DNA of 64,000 nt from NCBI GenBank assembly GCA_030549495.1, contig JAUIRK010000894.1, positions 1,178,001-1,242,000 on the forward strand, written 5' to 3'. The translations under genes were made by a program, and so were the position numbers. A model generated the notes under the pieces. That model saw only the letters and a program-made list of their open reading frames with translations. It made no database searches and was not told where the DNA came from. Shown here piece after piece: positions 23,074-34,799 of the stretch (within the stretch, counting starts at the first letter, position 1; the number at the start of each line of letters is the position of its first letter). Source of the DNA: Nectonema munidae (Eukaryota; Nematomorpha; Nectonematoida; Nectonematidae).

Positions 23074-24916
23074 CGTAACAAAATGTTAACTAGAAAATTT
23101 ATTGATGACAATGTTGGATCTCCAAATGATGCCAGATACCATCTCTGAGATAGGATTGCAAGCTCTTTGGCGTTATCTCCGTCTGTCTCAGAGTGAGCCG
23201 TAGTAGCGAGAGCTGTTGTAGAGTGGTAGAGATGTTGGGCTTGAGTTGAGATCTTTGATTAGTTCCCATCTTTTGTTTTATATATGCTGTGTTGCCAATG
23301 TGATGTGTAATCAATGTCAATTTACAGAAATTGTGGCTTTAGTTAGTGTACATAGTGAATTGGATAACATTAGATGTTTTGCATGTGTGTGTATGAAAGT
23401 TGTGATGTACAATGTGGTTGAATGATTGAAGGTCTGAAGGTCCAGTAGGATTGAGGGTGATTTGATGAATGAGGTAAATGTTGCACTGTTGAATATTTAC
23501 ATATAACATCGTGATGTTATATTCTCCCTTGGAATAGGAAGCGAAGTTGACTTTGCAACCTATTCATCTAAATTGAGCATATTTCACATACTGGATTGGC
23601 TATAGTCAAAATTAAGATTTGCATCTGTCATTTGAGAAATTGTAGTGGAAACAAAAGGCTGTTATCTTTCAAGCTTCCATCGCTTCACAAGATTGGGAAA
23701 TTCTTGTTTCGTTTTGTCTTGTTGGTCGGCACCATCTTCGAGATCGTGTTCAACCCATTGATCCTGGGTGGACAAGTCATCGTCAAACCTTTATACCGTT
23801 GGTGTTGGTCGAGTTATACCGTATATGTTCGAGTTCTTTGCTTTATGAAGGAATGAATTTGTAACGAAGACTTTCTAGTAGATAGCTTTAATCAAAGATT
23901 GTAACAAAATGTTAACAAGAAAATCTATTGATGACAATCGTGTATCTCTAAAAGATGTCAAGCTCCAAATGTAATTTTGGAGAGAGAGCAGAATTTTGGC
24001 ATGTGCAGTAACGAGAGAACAGATTGAATTTAATACTGATTCTAAATCCTGTGATATGCGCCCTTACTCGTTATGCTCATTTTAATCGGAATCGTTTTGT
24101 ACATATTCGGCACTTTTCGCTTCTTCTCCGCTCTACTCTTCATCCTCTTCTTTCTCCAGTTTTTCTGCGGAATCGCTGTCATGAAGTTTTACATCCCGAT
24201 CGAAGATGAACTCTAGAACGTGATCAGTTTTTCCATAAAAAGAAACTACGGCAGACAACTAACCACCACGCACTTCATAGAATACATTCAAACGCATATT
24301 AAATGTTGCGGCGCGCACAACTACACGGACTGGAAGAATAGCGAGTGGGAAAAGTACTTCAACCCCAAAAGATCTAAGTTCATTGTGTCGAGTGCCTGCT
24401 GCTTAAACTTCGAATGTTATCAAGCCAATCAAGCGGACATGACTGCCTGCTTATACAAGAGAGGGTGTTTGGAAGCCATTACGCAAGACATTAAAGAGCA
24501 CTTGATCTTCATTGGCATTTTCAGTTTGTGTCTTTGCTCTATCCAGGTAATTCTTCTCATTGCGAGCATTTGCTTTCGAAAATGGCTAAAACAGAAGAGA
24601 GCATATCATAGGGTTTAGAATCTGTATTAAATGCAATCTGTTCACTCGCTACTGGACCTGAATAAATTCAGCTCTCTCTCAGAAATTACATATGGAGCGT
24701 TTAAAAATAAGCTCTATTGCTATTAACTAATCAATAATCTCAACTCAAGCCGAGCATCTCCACCACCCTGCAACAGCTCACGCTACTACGGCTCACTCCA
24801 TGACATACGGAGATAACGCCAAAGAGCTTCAAATCCTACATAAAGAGTTTTTGTCTGGCATCTTTTGGAGATTCAAGATTGTCAATAATAAATTTTCTTG
24901 TTAACATTTTGTTACA
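23074..24916 (+). mobile_element. Long-TIR element carrying tetraspanin sequence
   Basis: The two ends are inverted repeats of about 180 bp (23075-23252 and 24737-24915), roughly 85% alike by eye. Both begin GTAACAAAATGTTAAC from the outside and include CTCTTTGGCGTTATCTCCGT and GTGAGCCGTAGTAGCG. The flanks carry GTGCA at 23069-23073 and 24917-24921, consistent with a 5-bp target duplication. A third copy of the outer 65 bp or so, in the same direction as the left end, lies inside at 23901-23968. There is no transposase, so it would need one supplied elsewhere. Long TIRs plus captured coding sequence resemble Pack-MULEs, but the 5-bp duplication does not fit MULEs and the superfamily is unassigned. 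Confidence 0.75.
23674..24618 (+). pseudogene. Tetraspanin, TM1 to TM4, with one in-frame stop
   Basis: Tetraspanins are four-helix membrane scaffold proteins. A first block after TTATCTTTCAAG (23674-23856) encodes a likely TM1 (KFLFRFVLLVGTIFEIVFNP). A second block, open from 24055, encodes TM2 and TM3 (PLLVMLILIGIVLYIFG, FFSALLFILFFLQFFCGIAV) and then reads through a TAG at 24214-24216 into the large outer loop. The loop has the family's CCG signature (THIKCCGAHNYTDW), SACC, and a Cys before the last helix (KRGCLEA). TM4 (IFIGIFSLCLCSIQVILLI, near enough) is followed by a basic tail ending at 24618. The TAG sits where CTC-GAG-AAC would read naturally, so a single G-to-T change is likely. 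The whole unit lies inside the long-TIR element. It may be a captured copy rather than the resident gene. Confidence 0.75.
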
Positions 24917-24961
24917 GTGCAACTTTTATATCTTAATTATCATGTGAGATAGCATTTGTTT

Positions 24962-25653
24962 GTGATTTCTTTATTCGCACAATGTCAGTATAAATATAAC
25001 AAATACTCTCCGTTAAAAAACAGTAAAATTGTATTTCTCAACTAGTTATAATATAAGCAATATATTCTGTAAGTCCATAAAAAATATTTAAATTTGGTAT
25101 ATCGCATGATAAATTTGGTTGAGAAATATTAAATTTATAAGCGTTTTAATATTTGGATAAAATTTAAACTAATAAACCTACAAATAAACTCAGCGTACAC
25201 TGGCCCTATAAAATAAACCGCACACGCGTGCTCAAAGATGTAGTGAAGCGTAATTCACTACGCTAACAAACGAGTAATGCAATATGTGTTAATCTTTCTT
25301 CGCATAGTTATGATTTAGAATAAAAAATGTGGAATATTCTTCGCACACTGTCGGTATAAACATAACGAATGCCCTTAGTTAAAAAGCAGAAAGGTGGTAT
25401 CTAAACTAAATAAAAAATTTTCGTAATAAAAGTGGACTACGATTAATCAACCCAACTTTTAATTCGATTGACATTTTTCACTTCAAAATGTAATTTAAAA
25501 TGTATTAGAAAAACATTATATTGACCTATACTACTGACCACTAAAAAGTAAAAAATATATATATATATATATTCAACCGTGTTCTTTAAATATGACATTT
25601 TAAAATGAAAAAAAAACAATATTATACCTTTTGTTACGCGAATTGTAGCGTAG
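24962..25653. other. Intergenic with a short direct repeat
   Basis: A 75-bp phrase starting TTCGCACAATGTCAGTATAA (24971-25042) recurs diverged at 25335-25408. A short hairpin, GTAGTGAA ... TTCACTAC, lies near 25240-25261. An AT dinucleotide run lies near 25555-25571. Confidence 0.45.
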
Positions 25654-25807
25654 TTATGAATTTATTAAACAAAAAAAGAAATGGTAGAATCTTGGATGAC
25701 GTTTCCAAGGCTCTTCTGGCTCTTTGTCTAGCCTTACTTTAGAAACATTGCATCCAAGAAGTTTTTCCGATGGATATTGCTTGAAACTGTCAGGTCCTAA
25801 ATCGTCT
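25654..25807 (-). CDS. Unknown host gene, terminal exon
   Basis: On the minus strand, after a possible acceptor (TCTGAAAAAG), one frame reads about 50 codons to a TAA at 25654-25656. It starts RDDLGPDSFKQYPSEKLL and ends PWKRHPRFYHFFFCLINS. It is clearly richer in G+C than its surroundings and has a coding-like composition. A GTAAGG inside it could be an alternative donor. The protein is not recognised and no upstream exon was found. Confidence 0.4.
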
Positions 25808-26840
25808 CTTTTTCAGATGTATATATATATGTGTGTATATAGATGTGTGGTATGGACACGATGCAAAGTTGCAAGGTCTTATGTAAAAAGAAGTGTGGCT
25901 TAGATAGGATAAAAGTACAGCATTGTGATGGTGTAAATTAGCATGATATAAATAAAATAGATTTAACATTTATTTGCATAAAATATAATAGAAACAATTA
26001 AGATACAATCAACATATTATGTTACACCTTTGTTAATATAAAATATTGAAAAAAGTATATAAACTCATCACGTTAATTATTGGTATTTTTTCGAACTAGA
26101 TAAAAGTTGACCGACCTCACATAAAAGCAGATTTTGCAAAAGGGAAAATATTTTCTTGTAAAACTTAGCCTATGTTAAGCATAAAGAGTATAGCTTTCCA
26201 ATGATATATTTTTATTTAAATCTTCACATTATGCTTTTAACAAAAAGTGGTCCCTTTTTTTACTAAAATTTAGACCAAATTTTTCGAAGTAAATTCATCA
26301 AAAAAATTAAAAAGGTTTTGCAAAAATACATTATTCTAGCGTATACAGCAAATGATAAGCTTTCAAATGATATATATCATGAAAAAGAAATATTGAAAAA
26401 CAGTTTAATTTTTTTTTCAAAACCAATAAATAAAAATTTCCAAAAAAAATTGTCATTATTATATATTACATAAACATTTCAACTAATCATATTTTTTTTC
26501 ATGAAATAAACCGCAATTTTAATGTTAAATTGTTTGAACTTTTGATTTTTGAAATAGTGCTTTCAATGCAAAATATTTTTTGAAATTTTTTATTATTTCC
26601 AGAGCGGTTATACAATATGCAAGATTTTTTTTTTTAACTTGCAATAAAAATTCTTTTTTAAAAATATACAATTTCAATCAATCAATCAATCAATCAATCT
26701 TTAAAAATATTATCTTAAAAACTGCTACAGATACAAAATTTATTCTTCTTCAATAAATTAAATCTATATTTGGAAAGAGTAGAAATTTATTTAGATTTTT
26801 TTTGGACACTTTATCTGCCCTATTATTTGAAATAATTAAA
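25808..26840. other. AT-rich intergenic with microsatellite
   Basis: Contains (ATCA)n at about 26674-26699 and a short TA-rich tract at about 25821-25845. No gene seen. Confidence 0.45.
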
Positions 26841-27154
26841 ATGCCCATAAGAAAAGGACCCGGTCCAATTAGAAGATCTTATGATTATTTAAAAGCTGGG
26901 AAAATTATATTTAATGATTATTTTAAAGTTTTGATTATAAATTATAATACAGGAAAATTTGATACGAAAAACTATCACAAAGGTGTGAGGTAACATCCTT
27001 TATCATTTTATTCTCTACTCCAGTTATAAAAAGCCAACAAATAGGACCTTTTTATCAATTTTACTTTTATTAATTTGTATTTAAACTCCAATTATTAAGC
27101 AAAAATAAGCTTTATCTTTTAAATTGTAGTTATTTCTTTTATTTTCCAATAAAA
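26841..27154 (+). CDS. MRPS25: Mitochondrial ribosomal protein mS25, N-terminal exon(s)
   Basis: mS25 is a small-subunit protein of the mitochondrial ribosome with a thioredoxin-like (L51/S25/CI-B8) fold. Exon 1 (26841-26989) starts at ATG in MPIRKGPGPIRRSYDYLKAG and continues through KVLIINYNTG, matching the family pattern MPxxKGxxPIRRTLxYLxxG ... VNYNT. It ends at a consensus donor GAG|GTAACA. A second exon could start at 27130 after AAATTGTAG. It would add SYFFYFPIKR, which fits the family's FVFWNIPQI region. That exon runs into a SINE after about 25 bases and the rest of the protein is not found, so the locus may be broken or continue outside what I can see. Confidence 0.7.
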
Positions 27155-27302
27155 AGAGGCATGAGTAGGGTTGTTTAGATCCTGGATTCCATAACTCAAG
27201 CTCTTGGGTTTGATTCCGCATCAAGTCTCCTTTGCTCATAGTTCGATACAAGCGGCCCAATTGTGCCTTCTCGATGAAAACACCCTATGGTACTTTTATC
27301 CA
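27155..27302 (+). mobile_element. tRNA-derived SINE, copy 3
   Basis: Plus-strand copy of the family at 4513 and 7116. The head reads GGCATGAGTAGGGTTG, box B is diverged (GGGTTTGATTCCGC), and the body has GTTCGATACAAGCGGC. The 3' end is ATGGTACTTTTATC. It begins inside the likely second exon of the mS25 gene. Confidence 0.75.
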
Positions 27303-30083
27303 TAGACATTTGTTCTCATGTCTAATAACAAATGTGCACATTAAGATCAATCTCTGAACCACGCTTCAACTTAAATAATAGCTAACCTTTTTAATGAGTT
27401 TATTGCTAACACCTCTCTTATCGAACAAATCTCACCATTCACACACTCAACGGTTCCTCACATCAATATATGCACAAGTCACGTCCCAACTAAATTGTTT
27501 ATTCTTTAACTTTACTTATAAACAAAAATCTACTCTACCTAAGCCATGCCTAAACAGCGAGCTTACTCTGAAAATAGTAGTATTACTGGGTACCTTTTCA
27601 TATACTGCAATCATTGAAGCCATTAACCCCAAATTTTGAAATACCTGCTTAAATCTAAGCGTATAGTCAATCCCCACATTTTCACTCTAATCCTAGCAAA
27701 AGCATTACATCGTCAATGCCAGAACTGCGTAAAACCCGTTCACTATGCAAAGCGGCATCAGCGAATGGTGGTCACTCCATATCGGAGTGCATCTTTAAAA
27801 ATGATAACACAAAACGCATGCTTCAATTGCCACAATCATCACAACGCAACCCCTAAACTATGCGAATTCCAAATTCTCTTTTATTCACGGTGCATTCTCA
27901 TAAAATTCATCCTTCATCACACCAAACCTCATCTCCATCTTTTGGTGACCCTTTAATCTCCTCCACCACACCCCTCCTGATTTTTCCCACTTAGTAATTC
28001 TTACTACATAAAGGGAAAGTTTAAAAATTAAGGAAAACTTTTGATACATATTAGGGAAAATTTTTAATACACATCAGGCAATTTTATCAATAAGAAATTG
28101 TGGCAACCATGTAATTGGTCTATCTCTGAGATTCCATCAGCTTTAGATAACTCTTTTATAACCTTTCAGCTTCACATGAACGCTACATCTATCAAAAACT
28201 ATAACAACACCATACAACGAAACACCACTCATTGTCTCAGTTGTCTCAACACTCTCAATCAGGGGTGCGCATCCGGGGGGTGAGGGGGTAATGTGATTTC
28301 CAAGGGGCGAAAAAGCGTTGTTATAGTAATGCACATTTGAGCTATATTTGGTCAGAGGCAGTAATGTAGCCAAAAATTTTTAATTTTTTGTTAAAAAAGA
28401 AGCTGAGTCAAGAAAACCCCCATTCTTTCAAACATCGCCATTCACTTCGCCGTTAAAAAATAACACATGCAATACTTCTTGTTAAGAACGTATGGGTGAA
28501 ATTATGCAAACCAGTTTCCAAGCAACCCATGAAACACCATCAATAAGCTTACTAAACAGAAAAAATTTCCAATACCTCCTTCCTCAACTTAACATACCAC
28601 CTACTACAACCATCCTTTTCTATCCACAATCCTTCCTCCAGACTTAACCTCTTCTGACCTTCCTTTCCATCAGTCAATCCGAGAGCATGCTAATTCTAAA
28701 CCCCACTTTTCTTCCCATCACGTTAATTAAATGAATTAGACATCAATAAATTATCTCAAAACAAATTTATCATCTAGCTTCGATCTTTTCTCACTCAAAA
28801 TCGATATACATTTTTAAATAACATTAGTATGATATTCCTATTCACTGACATCAATTTTATGCATTCTAACTAAAATTATTGGAAAAAAATTGGCACTTAA
28901 TGTGTCAATGCGTTAAAACGCGCGTTCTTGGCTTGGGCACCGCCATCCGCGTTATAAAGGATCTACTATATACTGATATCTCTCAAAACAGAAGCATTTG
29001 TATCCAGAAGCAACATATTCATATCCGTGTATTTTGTTGTAGCTGCATGCTTTTAAAATATCATACGTATACTTGCAATTTGTTATGAAATTTAATATTT
29101 CATTTTCATATGATCATTATGCTCGTGTATGCCTTAGAAATTCTGCAAACCTTTCTCATTTACCTTGTTATGCTCATTTGTGTTACCGTAACTCTTTGGG
29201 GATCCGAATTTTGAAGACTGGTCATGCCTGCCTTCTTTTTTAATGCATTTTTATATATTTTAAGCAGACGATTATTCCGCTTACCCCATGAAATCATGAT
29301 ATTCCAGGACCCCCTGGGATTCTGGAATCCCTGGATTAGGTGATTTCTTAAAAAAATAAATTGGATCAAGCCAAGAATGGATTCGTATTCCATTCAAGAA
29401 TAGCGATATAAGTTTCCCTCAATAACAACAATCCAACTAATAGGATATGTCGTACCAAGAATAAGTTCCGCTTGTTACAGATGATAATTTTGTCACCCTT
29501 TAAAAGCCGAAAACTGAAAACAACTGGCATAAAGGTATGCAAAAATATGAAAAAAAGTGTGGCAAGCATTATTGCATTTTAAACTCCTATATTGATTTGA
29601 TATAGGATGTATGGGAATGCTTGAAAATGATTGATTTTTAGAAAGTCTAAAGGATTTTGCTCAGAAAATGCCATTAAATTCTCAACGTTTCCATATCACC
29701 GAAGAGGTAGATAACTCTTTTTTTAACTCTTTGACGACCAATGTGACATCAATGTCCCACAAATGATCTTCTGTTTTAAATATTTTAAATTTCATTGATA
29801 AAGAAGGAAGACGCTTATTCTTGAAGATTATTGTTCTAAAATGGTTAAGGAAGCAATTGTCAAATAAGAGAGAGGTAAACTAAGTTTTTGCAGTATAGAA
29901 AAATTCCTGAGTATGTAAAATATTGGAAGAATTTAATGAAAATAAAAAAAACGTTGTCTTAAGCTATGCCTCACTTTTTCCAGCCAATCAGATCCAAGAT
30001 TTTTGCGCAATTTGTTTGAATAGTGAAAATTTATTTAAGAAATGTTCAAAATAATTCGGTTGATTCTAACCTAATTTAATTGG
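27303..30083. other. G-poor block and MITE remnants
   Basis: From about 27.36 to 28.25 kb and 28.48 to 28.73 kb the plus strand is strikingly poor in G and rich in C, unlike the rest of the window. Open frames there (27394-27639 and 27636-27956) are not recognised, although the second contains CQNCVKPVHYAKRH and CFNCHNHH. CAGGGGTGCGCATCCGGGG near 28260 is an hAT-MITE-like end. At 29190-29270 a diverged relative of the 4304-4422 MITE is present. At 29738 TTAACTCTTTGACGACC looks like another piggyBac-type end. Confidence 0.4.
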
Positions 30084-30087
30084 TTAA

Positions 30088-33000
30088 CCTTAGCAGGACG
30101 GAACTTTTTAGAGCAACACTAAGGACGGTTAATGGGAGTTTTACTCCAATTTTTAAAAAAAGTATATTTCTTTTTTTTAATAAAGCTTTAGCATATCAAA
30201 GTCCTTTTAAGATTGTTTTTGTTCAGTTTGATATGTTTCCATGTTTTTTATACGAAAAAAATCAAAAAACTTATTTTAGAATTAACGCCATCTATAATAA
30301 AAAAGAGTTTGTTTTAGTTAACGTCATCTATAATAAAAATAAAAATTGCATTCGAACTTCCATAACGTTTACACTTATTAGATATACATATCTATGAAAA
30401 AATTTTAAATTCATCTATTATATTATTTGTTAAATTATTTCAACAAACGCTACTTCATATGCAAAAAAGGCATATTAATCATAGATTAATATTTAGTTTT
30501 TTTCAAATATATAAAAAAAAAATAAACTAACATTTATTCAACTATTATAAAAATACAACACACGAGTATTATAATAAAAAATTCGTAAATATTTACAATT
30601 ATTATGTGTTTCTGCACTTTTTACACATAAATAAAGTATGGCTTTTACAAATGAATTTTCCACATACACTGCATTTTCGTGTTCCCCTTTTTCTTGGCCT
30701 ACAATCAATAAAAGAGCAATATCCTCGTTGAACTGATGTAGTTGGGTTCTCGTCAACATCAAAAAACCCGTTAACTATTGCTATATTAACTGCTATACGT
30801 AACTATATTGCTATTATTAACTGCAATATCAAGAAAATTTGTAAAAATTGCAACTGGCCAACGTCTAGAAGACTTATAACAGCTGTAATTTCTTGCCATT
30901 CTGTTAAAAACATCCACTCCAGATTTAAACCTATTATAATCTAGAATAGTTTGAGGCTTTTTTCTGGGCCCAAAAGTATCTATTTGTGATAGATGTTGAC
31001 TAGATAACACATAGACTGGTTTGAAGTTTTTTTTAGAATGTTTTTCCGGTATATAAACTGTTAACGAAGAGGTTTCTGAATATAAAAATCTACTCTCACA
31101 ATCATTCAAACCCAGACCTTTTAAATGCGCTGGACGGACTACATGCGGCATGAACCTTCTATTACTTCTTACCGTACCACAGATGGTATAGTTTTGATTT
31201 TTGGCCCAATTACACAAATCCTGGGACATGAAAAACCTATCTGCATAAATACCAATACCGGTCGGTAAGCAAGAAATATTTACCAATCTTTTTACTATAT
31301 TATTGGGTTTAAAATGATCGCTGTCGTCTAAACCACTTTCATAAATTTCGCTACAAAAAAACAAAAAAACTGGACGAGTCTACACAGTGATAAATTTTCA
31401 TACCATATCGACCTGGCTTGGATGGGTCGTATACTTTTATAGGTGACCTGCCTCTATACTTGACGAGCTGCTCGTCAATTGTAACGCAATTAGATGGTGA
31501 CCAATATTTATGAAAGTTTTCGAGGAAAAATTTTTGTAAGTATCTTATCGGAGCTAATTTATCTGAACTATTTCTTGTAGTTCTTGAATCAAATCTTATA
31601 AAGGATACGAATAAGAATGAATACGTCTCTACTGATTGCAGCTTTTAAAAAAGGGGTTCCATACTTTTCAGAAAAAAGATGTTTGACATCAATCTGCTGA
31701 TCTTTAGACTGCCCAATGTAAAGAATACAGGCTAAGTATGCTAGCAAATGTTCCATTGAAAACCTTTCATATAAACTTTTGAGGTTCTCCAACAAACAAT
31801 TAGGACTTCTACAAAAAAAACATTTAACTAAATAATGTTTTCTAATAGAAAATTACTTGTAGTTTTCTTCCATTCTTTCTTTTGTGCAGACAAAAATATG
31901 GTTCAAAAGAGATTCAGTGAAAAAAATATTAAAAATTTTCAAAGGATCTTTCAAATTTTTTGCTGTATCTTTTGGACCTGGTCTACTTGAGATGATATTA
32001 GTTGATGATCTTCTTCCACAAATCTCTCTCGGTTCCCAAAAAAATTGGGTTCCATCTGGTGCTACAAGGGACACATCTTCGCAAAGAGCCGTTTCTTCAT
32101 CGCTTGAATCTGTTTGCCCTTCGCTATCAACTGAATTTTGAATTTCATATTTACTATTTGAAAAAACGTCAGAACCAGAGGTTTCTCCTTCATCACTACT
32201 TGTATAAAAACTTGAGGAGCTCATAATAAAATTTTGCGAAGTAACTTAGGAAATCCAAATGAAGCTTGTCAAGAAATATCAAGTAAGAGTTCTTTGTGTT
32301 TGAAATCATATTTTCATTTATTTCTGCGTTGTATGATTTGTCTTTTATTACCCAGATAATACCATGACACAAATTCAATAAGGAGTCCATTCTCTTCATT
32401 TTTTTATTCAAGTACGCAACCATGCGCTGTTCAACATATCGATCTAAAAAGCTTATCTAATTTTTTTAATCTTTTTTACTTTTTATAAAATATTTTGCAC
32501 TGTAGAAAAATAAATTTATAAAAACAAAGTTTTGAATAGTGATCAATATAATTTTTTCACAAAACTACATAATCATACGTTTGTTTGTTTTGTTACTTCT
32601 TTTTTCTTTGTAAATAAAAAAAATATTATAGTTCTTCTTTTTAATTTTTTATATATAATATTTTGCACTATGGAAAACAAATTTATGAAAACAAAGTTTT
32701 GAATATTGAACAATATAGTTTTTTTCACAAAACTACATATTCGTACGCTTGTTTGTTTTGTTATTAGCTAATAATGAAAGACTTGCTATAATACCCAAAG
32801 CGAAGGAAATAATAGAAACATGATTTTCGAACGTCATGTGTTTCAAAAATAATCCTCAGAAAAAAATTCTAAATTTGAAATCCACTTCAAATTTATATTT
32901 TTATAACTTGTTTAAGGTTACAACTTAAGTTTTTCATAAAAACATTAATTTTAGATGGCGTTAAATTTAAATTTCGTATAAATTACTATAAATATTTTTT

Positions 33001-33158
33001 CATGTGGTGAAAATTTTATATTTCTTTTTATCTTTAAAACCCATTAAAAAAAATAAAATACCACCAAGTTAGCATATCGACTAGCTATATTTTTCTATCA
33101 GAAAAAGAGATTTTAAATATTTACTAGCCAAAAAAAGCCCTACTCCGTCCTTCTAAGG
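30088..33158 (-). mobile_element. piggyBac element 1, both ends present
   Basis: A 3071-bp element with ends CCTTAGCAGGACGGA and, inverted, TCCGTCCTTCTAAGG (one mismatch over 15 bp). Exact TTAA targets lie at 30084-30087 and 33159-33162. An inner repeat, TTAACGCCATCTA, lies at 30282 on the left, and its inverse TAGATGGCGTTAA at 32952 on the right. The transposase is on the minus strand. Clean ends suggest a comparatively young insertion. Confidence 0.88.
30602..32224 (-). pseudogene. piggyBac transposase of element 1
   Basis: Starts with a Ser/Asp/Glu-rich head (31853-32224). Then come the catalytic-domain blocks FSMEHLLAYLACILYIGQSK (31589-31795), CVTIDEQLVKYRGRSPIK (about 31430-31480), YADRFFM and LDYNRFKSGVDVFNRM (30786-31364), and finally a Cys-rich tail with CSVCGKFICKSH and CKKC (ends 30602). 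The three acidic positions of the DDD triad (in IDEQL, ADRF and GVDV) are all present. The blocks lie in different frames, with at least three changes of frame. Short introns could explain some, but the junction near 31365-31385 does not resolve cleanly as GT-AG, so I call it probably inactive. Confidence 0.8.
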
Positions 33159-33250
33159 TTAAAGCTAAAAATTTATTCTAATTTTTTATCCAATCATATC
33201 AAGGACTTTGTGTACTCCGCCCTCCCTCCCTTCATAAAAATTTTTAAATA

Positions 33251-34598
33251 TAAAATTTCGATATAATGACCACTTCTGGTACCTCTAACTACTTGTCTCA
33301 ATAGCGAGATGGTCGCATTAATGAAAAAGTTCATTTATTTTTTTGGAAAAAAATGAACTTATTTTAAAATGATTAAAATAACCTATATAACTTAATATGA
33401 TTAGATGATTAAAATAACTTTTTTCTATAAGAAGTGTTTGAGCTCTTGCAAAAGCTAGCCAAGCGTCTGTCAAAAGAGTGTTTAAACAGAGATTCTTTAT
33501 GCTTTCAGACATTTTTAAAACTTCTTCTGAATTACAACAATCTTTTTTCTCTTGTTTTTATTCTTTAACATCGCTAAAATTTTCTTCTTCTAAAATACTT
33601 TCCGATAGAGTCCTCATTCTTCTAGTAGTTCTTCGGATGCAGGTAAATCTTCATCAACTTTTATATATGACTGTGTTAACATTGGTTCATTAACATAGTA
33701 CTTTTCAGCTGTTTTTTGTTGTTCGAGCAAATATCGTAGTTTTTTCATTCAAATCACTCGTTAACTCCATTTGTTAACACAAACATTTAGTATTAAATGA
33801 TTTTTTGATTTTTTTCTCCCTTCTCTGCAAATTTTTCCGAATGATATTGAATGTTGTTGTTTGAATTGATCTAGCGAACCAGATGAAGCCTTAAAGTTAG
33901 TTTTTTCAATTGAGAAGCAAAAAAGTTTTCTTTCCTGTATCATGGGACCTAAAACAGTAAGGTTCATGCTGCATGCTTTTTGAAATTAATCCCAAGAAGC
34001 TGCATCAACACCTTCAAAAATCGAGGAACTAATACTTTTTCTATTGTTAAATAATGAGGTTTCAAACGCTTTTAAATATTCTTCCCTTTTTTAAAAATCA
34101 TTTGCACTTGTGTATTCCCATTACCAAACCTTTCTGCCAGACAGTGATTACTTTTACCTTCAGACATTTTGATTAAAGAAATCTTGTCTTTGAGGCTTAG
34201 CTCATTACGTTTTCTTTTATTCATTTAAAAAATATTAAAAGACAAATTTAAAAGCACAACAAATCTAAAGACAGAAAAAAAACTTTAGACAACTGCAACT
34301 ATAATAGGTAAAAAACAAAATCATAAAAAAGAAAGATTAATAATAAATCACAAATCGCAACATGGCTTATAATTGATTATATTACACACGATTCAACACA
34401 CACAACATATGTTGTCAATTAGCAACTTGACGTATTAGAAGAAAATATTTTACAAATGGCGTATTGGCGGGGTTGTCGTTTAAACGGGAGGACTCTCACT
34501 GAAAATCTATACAAAAAAATTGTTACCATGAAATGTCGTCGTAAATCGTAATAATGATGTGCTTGTCTAAGCGGAGTGGTCGTAAAGTGAGATTTTAC
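33251..34598 (-). mobile_element. Tigger/pogo transposon, internally deleted
   Basis: The left end TAAAATTTCGATATAATGAC and the right end (inverted GTAAAATCTCACTTTACGAC) match the pogo/Tigger terminal pattern. The minus-strand gene starts at 34224 with MNKRKRNELSLKDKISLI, then HCLAERFGNGNTQVQMI, which is the CENP-B-type helix-turn-helix. The frame shifts, then reads SISSSIFEGVDAASWD and the second DNA-binding half (33761-33967, including SSGSLDQFKQQHSISFGKIC). The whole DDE catalytic domain is missing. A short acidic C-terminal piece (33.48-33.70 kb) remains. It is inactive. Confidence 0.75.
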
Positions 34599-34799
34599 AT
34601 AGAATGGCTATATTATGTATCTATATTAAAATACATAAATTATACCTCTTCTTGACCCACATCAAATGCTTTTGATTTTAGCCTAGCGCAAATTTATTTT
34701 CTAAATTTGAATGCACATACAAAATAAAAAGAACTTCTTCGTTTAACGGTGATTCCCTGATTTATTCCACAATCCACAGGGTAAGACATACCTAATTCA

